Assembly: GCA_963715045.1 (NCBI GenBank)
Contig: CAVQRC010000006.1
Coordinates: 186,001-250,000 of the forward strand
Direction: 5' to 3'
Origin: CAVQRC01 sp963715045
Lineage (GTDB): Bacteria; Planctomycetota; Planctomycetia; Pirellulales; Lacipirellulaceae
Length of the DNA stretch: 64,000 nt
The position numbers were made by a program, and so were the translations under genes. Below are positions 59,118 to 64,000 of this stretch, in pieces. Position 1 is the stretch's first letter, and each line of letters starts with the position of its first letter. Below the pieces are notes generated by a model. It saw nothing but the letters and a program-made list of their open reading frames with translations, made no database searches and had not been told where the DNA came from.

Positions 59118-59690
59118 ATGAAGGTCTTCACTACCGGTCAGGTCGCCAAGATCTGCAAAGTGGCCCCGCGCACGGTCAGTAAGTGGTTCGATTCGGGCCG
59201 GCTCAAGGGATATCGTATCCCCGGTTCGCAGGACAGGCGGATCCCACGCGAGTACCTCATTAAGTTTCTCAAGGAGCACGGCATGCCGCTGGGCGACCTC
59301 GAGGACGAAGCAATGGCAAAGGTACTGATTGTCGCGCAGGATCAAGTTCTGATCGAGAATCTGCGACGCGAGTTGCCGGCCGAAAGGTCGTTCCGCACTG
59401 CCGTGGCGGCAAGTGGTTTTGAGGCTGGCATTCAAGCCGAGAGTTTCCACCCCGATTGCATTATCGTGGATTTCTCGATTGGCCAGGTGGAAGCGTTACA
59501 GATCTGCCAGAATCTGCGGCGCAACCATGATTTCTCCGAGACGATCTTGATTGCCCTGCTGCCCGATGACGGCAACATGGCGAGCTTCGATCGCTCGAGT
59601 ATTAACGAGACGTTCAAAAAGCCGTTCGACGCCGCCCTGCTGGCAGAACGCTTGCGAACGCTGATCGGTGCGAAGAAGGAGCTCGTGTAG
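59118..59690 (+). CDS. HTH DNA-binding protein with C-terminal receiver domain
   Basis: A 190-residue protein of unusual order. Residues 1-57 are a MerR/excisionase-type helix-turn-helix (MKVFTTGQVAKICKVAPRTV, SKWFDSGRLKGYRIPGSQDR, RIPREYLIKFLKEHG). Residues about 68-185 are a response-regulator receiver: VLIVAQDQVLIENLRRELP, the phospho-acceptor Asp in DCIIVDFSIGQVEALQI, and the conserved Lys in ETFKKPFDAALL. The receiver therefore follows rather than precedes the DNA-binding domain, and its acidic pair is reduced to one Asp. I recall this arrangement as a conserved planctomycete type; targets unknown. GGAGAG precedes the ATG at 59118; an ATG at 59046 would add 24 residues. Confidence 0.85.
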   Translation: MKVFTTGQVAKICKVAPRTVSKWFDSGRLKGYRIPGSQDRRIPREYLIKFLKEHGMPLGDLEDEAMAKVLIVAQDQVLIENLRRELPAERSFRTAVAASGFEAGIQAESFHPDCIIVDFSIGQVEALQICQNLRRNHDFSETILIALLPDDGNMASFDRSSINETFKKPFDAALLAERLRTLIGAKKELV

Positions 59691-59861
59691 CCCCGGACGG
59701 CATCCCCGCCGGTGTATCGGCCCTGGCCGGATCCGCTCCACGAGAAACAGGATTGTCGAACACCGAGAACGAGAAGAGAGACTCCCAGCCTGCTGCGGTA
59801 AGACCATCGCTGCGGATCAACATAGCCAAGGGTCACTTGGTCAGTTGAAGGACTCAACTGT

Positions 59862-59899
59862 AAGGCGAGCGAGCTTTCCCGGGCTCGCTCGCCTTTTTT
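59862..59899 (+). terminator. Rho-independent terminator
   Basis: A perfect 13-bp stem AAGGCGAGCGAGC (59862-59874) and GCTCGCTCGCCTT (59883-59895), 8-base loop, then TTTT. It ends transcription from the HTH-receiver gene, 172 bases after its stop. Confidence 0.92.
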
Positions 59900-60800
59900 C
59901 TTGGAGAACCCTTCGTCGTGCAAGAGCCACGCGCTGTCACGCGCAACCAGACGATGCCCGTGTAGACTGACCCGCCCTCGGCGAAGGTTCCATCGTCCAC
60001 CAGCGTCGAACGCCACTTGAAACTTCGCTCGTTCAAATTCATCTGTCCGGATCGCGTTAGCCCCTTCTATGCGTAGACATTCGACGCAGCGATTTGGCGA
60101 CGTCTGTGCTCGCGGAAGCATGTGGTGAGGGGGACCGTCAAGAACTTCCACTTTTCGCGGGAAGCTGGCGAGCGTGCCACCGGGGATCGGACTCGCAATT
60201 CGTGCCGAGGTCGATTTCGCCGCCGCGCGCGACGAACAGACCCCCACGAGCTTGCTCGTGCGGTGAATGAGGTCACTGGCTAACCGCGTCGCCGCCGACA
60301 GTAGCCGGCCGCGACAGGAGCCTGCACGCACCGCCCCGTGGGAACGCCCAGCGGATCCCCTGAAACGAAATGTTCGCTTCGTGAACGCCTGCCTGAGAGA
60401 TCAGCCGGCGAAGCCGGCTGCCCCGTTTGGCGGCTTCGCCCCCAGAGAATCCTGGAAATAGATCGTTCGCGAAGCGAACGATCACGGGCGGGCTTAGACG
60501 TTCGGAAGGAGACTCGTCTCAAAGCAAGTATCGAGAGGAACTGCGTGACCGGGTGTGCGCGAGGCCCATTTGTTCTCTCACGACCGCCGCTTAGCCAGTG
60601 ACCTGATTCACCCCGGAGCAAGCTCCGAGGGGTCTGTCCTCATCACGTAGCCAACAACCTTTCCCTTTCGTCCCTTGTGTCCCTTCCTGCCGAGGTGTTC
60701 ACGACCCCGGTCGGGAACGCACGTTGGCAAGTGAAACCCTTGCGGCGTCGAGGCAGCTCTCCGGCCCTAGCTGGGAGGGAATGATTTCAAGTCGCCGGGG
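59900..60800. other. Non-coding stretch with a cluster of GAA-loop hairpins
   Basis: No credible gene in 900 bp. Within 60371-60483 four hairpins follow each other: GTTCGC-TTC-GTGAAC (60372-60386), CAGCCGGC-GAA-GCCGGCTG (60402-60420), GGCG-GCTT-CGCC (60429-60440) and GATCGTTCGC-GAA-GCGAACGATC (60461-60483). No RNase P, tmRNA or SRP consensus is present. No terminator or promoter could be fixed for them. Confidence 0.6.
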
Positions 60801-61829
60801 CTATTTGGTAGGCATCCAGGCGTGGTCGGAGGGCTTGACGCCCTCAGTATGGGTCCCGAAGCCGAACGGGGTAGGACGATAGTCGCCGACGACCTCGACG
60901 CTGGCTTCGGGGCGAATCGCGTCCTCCATGGCCAGGCACCAGTAACAGGCGTTGACGAGCATCCGGCGGGTGCCCTCGGCAACGAGATCCTGAGACGCAC
61001 CCATCGTCGTGGTGAAGACCCGCGCCGTATTGCCACTGGCTGCCTGATAGTGGTTCGTCCACGCGATCGGCATCATCGGATCATTCTTCTTGCCAGGCAG
61101 TGGCGGATCATCGGGCTGCATGCCGGCGAGTACCTGGCCCAGCACGAGGGTCTGGCACGACGCGGGCAGCGGCAGGCGGACCCCATAGACGTCAGTCGGG
61201 CCCCAGATATCGCCGTCCGAGATCCCGCGGAGAATGGGGTGGTCGGCACTTCCGGGTGCGATCAGGCCCCGCGTGCTCTGCTGGCCATGGTGGCCGTGAT
61301 GATTGATCCAGGTCTCCCCCAGGACCTGCCGCCCGAAGCCCTGCAGGTATTCTTCGCCGCCGTGGTTGAACGTGTACCGGGCATATTTCGGGTACTTGGA
61401 GATGTTGAAGGCGTGCGTGGCCGTGCGGAGTCCGATGATCGGCCGACCGGACTCCACATAATCGACGATGTGCTTCATCTGCTCGTCGGGAAGATCCCGG
61501 AAGCGGGTGGCAATGATCATCAGGTCAGCACTTTGAAGCGCTTCGAGACCGGGAATGTTGTGGCGGTTCTCGGGATCGATCGTGCCGGTCTCGGGATCGA
61601 TCGCGAACAGCACGGTGCACTCGAAGCCGTGACGCGCGGCCAGGATCTTGCCGAGTTGAGGCAAGGCCTCTTCGGAGCGGTATTCTTCGTCGCCCGAAAC
61701 CAGCACGACCCGTTTGTCAATCCCCGGACCGTCGCCACCGAGGTAGGCGACCCACGGTACCTGCTTGTTGGCTTCGGCCACCGAGGTCAAACACAGCAGC
61801 CCGAACAGCCACCCGACACGACGCATCAT
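60801..61829 (-). CDS. Secreted ThuA-domain protein
   Basis: A 342-residue protein with a signal peptide (MMRRVGWLFGLLCLTSVAEA). The ThuA/trehalose-utilisation fold, related to class I glutamine amidotransferases, is seen in KRVVLVSGDEEYRSEEALPQ, SADLMIIATRFRDLPDEQMK, HIVDYVESGRPIIGLRTATH, NHHGHHGQQSTRGLI and ARVFTTTMGASQDLVAEGTR. Such proteins are highly expanded in planctomycetes and linked to sugar or polysaccharide breakdown, often with heme or oxidoreductase partners; the reaction is not established. GGGAGGATCTGTG places the start at the ATG at 61829 (61826 is equally possible). tRNA-Ala follows upstream on the same strand. Confidence 0.87.
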   Translation of the reverse strand: MMRRVGWLFGLLCLTSVAEANKQVPWVAYLGGDGPGIDKRVVLVSGDEEYRSEEALPQLGKILAARHGFECTVLFAIDPETGTIDPENRHNIPGLEALQSADLMIIATRFRDLPDEQMKHIVDYVESGRPIIGLRTATHAFNISKYPKYARYTFNHGGEEYLQGFGRQVLGETWINHHGHHGQQSTRGLIAPGSADHPILRGISDGDIWGPTDVYGVRLPLPASCQTLVLGQVLAGMQPDDPPLPGKKNDPMMPIAWTNHYQAASGNTARVFTTTMGASQDLVAEGTRRMLVNACYWCLAMEDAIRPEASVEVVGDYRPTPFGFGTHTEGVKPSDHAWMPTK

Positions 61830-61853
61830 CACAGATCCTCCCGGCAGAAGAAG

Positions 61854-61926
<73 letters not shown>

Positions 61927-62033
61927 GGGGCGATCTCGCCGGCGAAAGGGCTCTGGTCGCGAGCCTCCGCCGGTTCGAGGAGCGGCATTTTATCGTCTGG
62001 GTTCGCCAAGTGTCCAGGGACGGCGGAAGCGTG

Positions 62034-63059
62034 TCAGGCAGTCGCCGTGCCGAGCTGGAAAATCTCAGCGGCGGCAGTTTCCGCGTCGGTCGGCCCCGTC
62101 AGATCGAGGAAGCGGCACTCGCTCAGGCTGCGAAACCACGTTTCCTGCCGCTTTGCGAACCGCCGGGTACGCTGCCGGATGCGGGCGACGGCGGCGGCCT
62201 CGTTGCACTTGCCGGCGAGCATCTCGAGGATCTCGCAGTATCCGACCGCCTGGCCCGCGGTCCGGCCGAGCCCGCCGCGAGCCGCAGCGAGCTGGCGAAC
62301 CTCATCGACAAGGCCCGCTGCCAGCATCGAAGTCACGCGTTGCTCGATTCGACCGTGAAGCTCGCCACGATCGCGGCGGAGCACGAACACGCGGCACTCC
62401 GTGGCCGGCCGACCCTCTTCGAACGCGAACTGGCGATGGCTCAGCGGCTCGCCCGTAGCCCGATGGACTTCCAGCACTCGAATCAGACGCCGCGTGTCAT
62501 GCGGGTGCAACTGTGAAGCGGCCAGAGGATCCACCTGTTGAACGCGGCGGTACAACGCGTCGCTGCCCGCGTGTTCGAGTTCGGCCGCTACCTGGCTGCG
62601 AAACTCCCAGTCGGCCGGCGGCACGTCATCGAGACCACGAAGCAGGGTCTTGAGATACAGCGGCGTGCCGCCTACGAACAGCGGTAACTTGCCGCGACCC
62701 CGGATTTCCGCGATCGCGTTCTCTGCCGACGCCACGTATTCCGCGACGCTGAAGTCTTCACACGGATCTCGTATGTCGATCAAGTGATGCCGGATTTCCG
62801 CCTGCTCCGCCGCGGAGGGTTTCGCGGTGCCGATATCCATCCCCCGATAAATGGCCATCGAATCGAGCGAGATGATCTCCGCGTCCAGTCGCCGCGCCAA
62901 CGCCAGACCGACCGCCGTCTTGCCCGTCGCCGTCGCGCCGCTGAGGTACCAGGAGTGGAGGCACGGGATACGGGCGGGGACAGGGGGAGCGGGGGCGAGG
63001 CGACTGGGATGACAAGGGACTGGGAGAGGTAAGCTGACGTCTGAAATCTCAAATGCCAC
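62034..63059 (-). CDS. miaA: tRNA dimethylallyltransferase
   Basis: Adds a dimethylallyl group to A37 of tRNAs reading codons with U first. P-loop SGATATGKTAVGLALA, the DSMAIYRGMDIGTAKPS motif, RHHLIDIRDPCEDFSVAEY, LPLFVGGTPLYLKTLLRGLD and later AVGYCEILEMLAGK are all family signatures. 341 residues, slightly long; the extra N-terminal 35 residues (SLPLPVPCHPSRLAPAPPVP) are Pro-rich and coded by a GGGACTGGGAG-type low-complexity stretch (62955-63040). The start used is GTG at 63059; no better start lies close to the P-loop, so the true N-terminus is uncertain. It is followed by tRNA-Ala. Confidence 0.92.
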   Translation of the reverse strand: MAFEISDVSLPLPVPCHPSRLAPAPPVPARIPCLHSWYLSGATATGKTAVGLALARRLDAEIISLDSMAIYRGMDIGTAKPSAAEQAEIRHHLIDIRDPCEDFSVAEYVASAENAIAEIRGRGKLPLFVGGTPLYLKTLLRGLDDVPPADWEFRSQVAAELEHAGSDALYRRVQQVDPLAASQLHPHDTRRLIRVLEVHRATGEPLSHRQFAFEEGRPATECRVFVLRRDRGELHGRIEQRVTSMLAAGLVDEVRQLAAARGGLGRTAGQAVGYCEILEMLAGKCNEAAAVARIRQRTRRFAKRQETWFRSLSECRFLDLTGPTDAETAAAEIFQLGTATA

Positions 63060-63108
63060 GCCCGGATCGTCGGCGTCTGTCGCCGACCAACCATGTGTTA
63101 CTTCCTAT

Positions 63109-63184
63109 TCGAGAATCTTCTGTCCCAGAGTCCCAGATCCCAGAGTCCTTGAGTCTCGATTCGTCCCATAGTCCGCATAGTCCT
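63109..63184. repeat. GAGTCCCAGA-type low-complexity tract after hisG
   Basis: TGTCCCAGAGTCCCAGATCC, CAGAGTCCTTGAGTC and CCCATAGTCCGCATAGTCC fill the end of the gap and reach the hisG stop codon exactly. Same words as at 35011-35040. Confidence 0.75.
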
Positions 63185-64000
63185 CTACAGCCGGCAGTTC
63201 TTGATCTCCGTCTCCAGCACGGCGGTCGCGCCGATCGCCTCCAACCGCTCCATGACGTCGATGACGTGCTTTCGCTGGACCATCGCACGGACACTGTACC
63301 AGCCGGACTCCTCGAGTTTTCCCACCGTCGGTGATTTGAAACCGGGCGTGATGGCCTCGGCTTGCTGGAGGTTATCCTCGGCGATGTTGTATTCCAGCAA
63401 TGAGTAGCTGCGGGCAATGACGACGCCCTCGAGACGTCGCACGACCCGATCGGAAAGCTCCGAATTCTGATGGTCAAGATTTTCGATCAGCTTCAATTCG
63501 TAGCTGCCGATTTCCTCGAGAACGCGGAGGCGATTGGCGGCGAGCGTGCTGCCGGTGTCGACGAGGTCGACGATCGCCTCGGCGACCCCCAGGGCAATCA
63601 TGACTTCGACGGAGCCGCTGAGCCGAACCAGGCGGACCGCGACGCCGCTCTTGGCGAAGTGCTGCCTGGTGATGGTGGGGAAACTGGTGGCAACGCGGGC
63701 CCCCTCCAGGTCTTGGAGCGTTCTCACCGCGGTGTCCTGCCGCACGCAGACGGCCAGGCGGCAGTGAGCCGTGTTGAGCGACAGACGCGTGTTGACGTGG
63801 GCTCCCGACTCGGCAATCAAGTCGCTGCCGGTGATTCCCATTGCGATGGCCCCTTCACTGCACAGCGTAGGGATATCGTCGGTGCGGAGGAACGTCACAT
63901 CAAGGGGCAGTTCCCTGACGCGGGCGAACAGGCTTCGTTCCTGCCGACGAAAGCTCAAGCCAGCTTCATTGAGCAGGCCGCCTGCGATATCGGCCAGGCG
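63185..64000 (-). CDS. hisG: ATP phosphoribosyltransferase, long form, 5' end missing
   Basis: First enzyme of histidine synthesis, joining ATP and PRPP. 271 codons are visible; the start lies beyond the right edge. The frame reads RLADIAGGLLNEAG at the edge, then FRRQERSLFARVRELPLDVT, FLRTDDIPTLCSEGAIAMGI, TSFPTITRQHFAKSGVAVRL and LGVAEAIVDLVDTGSTLAAN, the PRPP-binding region. The C-terminal ferredoxin-like domain (VGKLEESGWYSVRAMVQRKH) binds histidine for feedback, so it is the long, HisZ-independent form. The C-terminal stop abuts a GAGTCCCA tract. Confidence 0.94.
   Translation of the reverse strand, partial: RLADIAGGLLNEAGLSFRRQERSLFARVRELPLDVTFLRTDDIPTLCSEGAIAMGITGSDLIAESGAHVNTRLSLNTAHCRLAVCVRQDTAVRTLQDLEGARVATSFPTITRQHFAKSGVAVRLVRLSGSVEVMIALGVAEAIVDLVDTGSTLAANRLRVLEEIGSYELKLIENLDHQNSELSDRVVRRLEGVVIARSYSLLEYNIAEDNLQQAEAITPGFKSPTVGKLEESGWYSVRAMVQRKHVIDVMERLEAIGATAVLETEIKNCRL

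Noticed and set aside
58532..59450. Open frames on both strands between the PEP-CTERM and HTH-receiver genes
   Set aside because: Overlapping frames with similar Arg/Pro-rich composition on both strands, no ribosome sites, no recognisable domain.
59432..60331. 299-codon antisense frame overlapping the HTH-receiver gene and its terminator
   Set aside because: Runs through a perfect terminator hairpin and a certain gene; composition shows no protein character.

Overview
The window reads as chromosomal DNA of a GC-rich planctomycete, most likely a member of Planctomycetia close to Pirellulales (an inference from gene content, not from a marker tree). The signs are a cysteine-rich YTV-repeat surface protein, a DUF1559 pilin-like protein paired with a small lipoprotein, a PEP-CTERM protein, TadE/TadG-type proteins, an LpxA for a Gram-negative envelope, a cofactor-independent phosphoglycerate mutase beside hom and lysC, and several proteins of planctomycete-type architecture (HTH plus C-terminal receiver; FlgI-like domain plus HEAT repeats). 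I see no phage, IS transposase, CRISPR array or plasmid functions.

Layout. 0-6 kb: partial bisphosphate-nucleotidase-like gene, tRNA-Gln, rex, YTV protein with a strong terminator, DUF1559 protein and lipoprotein. 6-14 kb: CPBP protease, ppdK, an SDR, lpxA, a small TPR protein, a cysteine desulfurase, rsmG. 14-25 kb: truB, ftsK (with two acidic low-complexity stretches), a possible small RNA, cimA, valS, a DUF151 nuclease-like gene. 25-32.5 kb: a Tad-like group (membrane protein, TadE, VWA/TadG, TadE), a response regulator whose receiver lacks the phospho-acceptor Asp, and divergent ugd and GT2 genes. 32.5-38 kb: the aspartate-family block lysC, apgM and hom, interrupted by a four-helix-bundle gene between two low-complexity tracts. 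38-50 kb: leuS, glgC, ftsH, ppk, a secreted protein, a DnaJ-like chaperone. 50-58 kb: rnpA-yidD, a FlgI/HEAT lipoprotein, smc, a PEP-CTERM protein. 58-64 kb: an HTH-receiver protein, a structured non-coding stretch, a ThuA-domain protein, tRNA-Ala, miaA and partial hisG.

The genes are mostly housekeeping: translation and tRNA maturation (valS, leuS, truB, rsmG, rnpA, miaA), chromosome handling (ftsK, smc), aspartate-family and branched-chain amino acids (lysC, hom, apgM, cimA), carbon and phosphate reserves (ppdK, glgC, ppk), envelope and surface (lpxA, ugd, GT2, YTV, DUF1559, Tad-like, PEP-CTERM).

Two patterns cut across the window. First, five genes (YTV, ftsK, valS, apgM, PEP-CTERM) are broken by six single extra bases, all +1 in the sense direction; essential genes among them make insertion-type sequence error the first explanation. 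Second, short G- or C-rich low-complexity tracts of several families fill intergenic gaps almost exactly from one gene's stop to the next gene's start; the clearest case surrounds the four-helix-bundle gene with an inverted pair of GTGGGTTT tracts.
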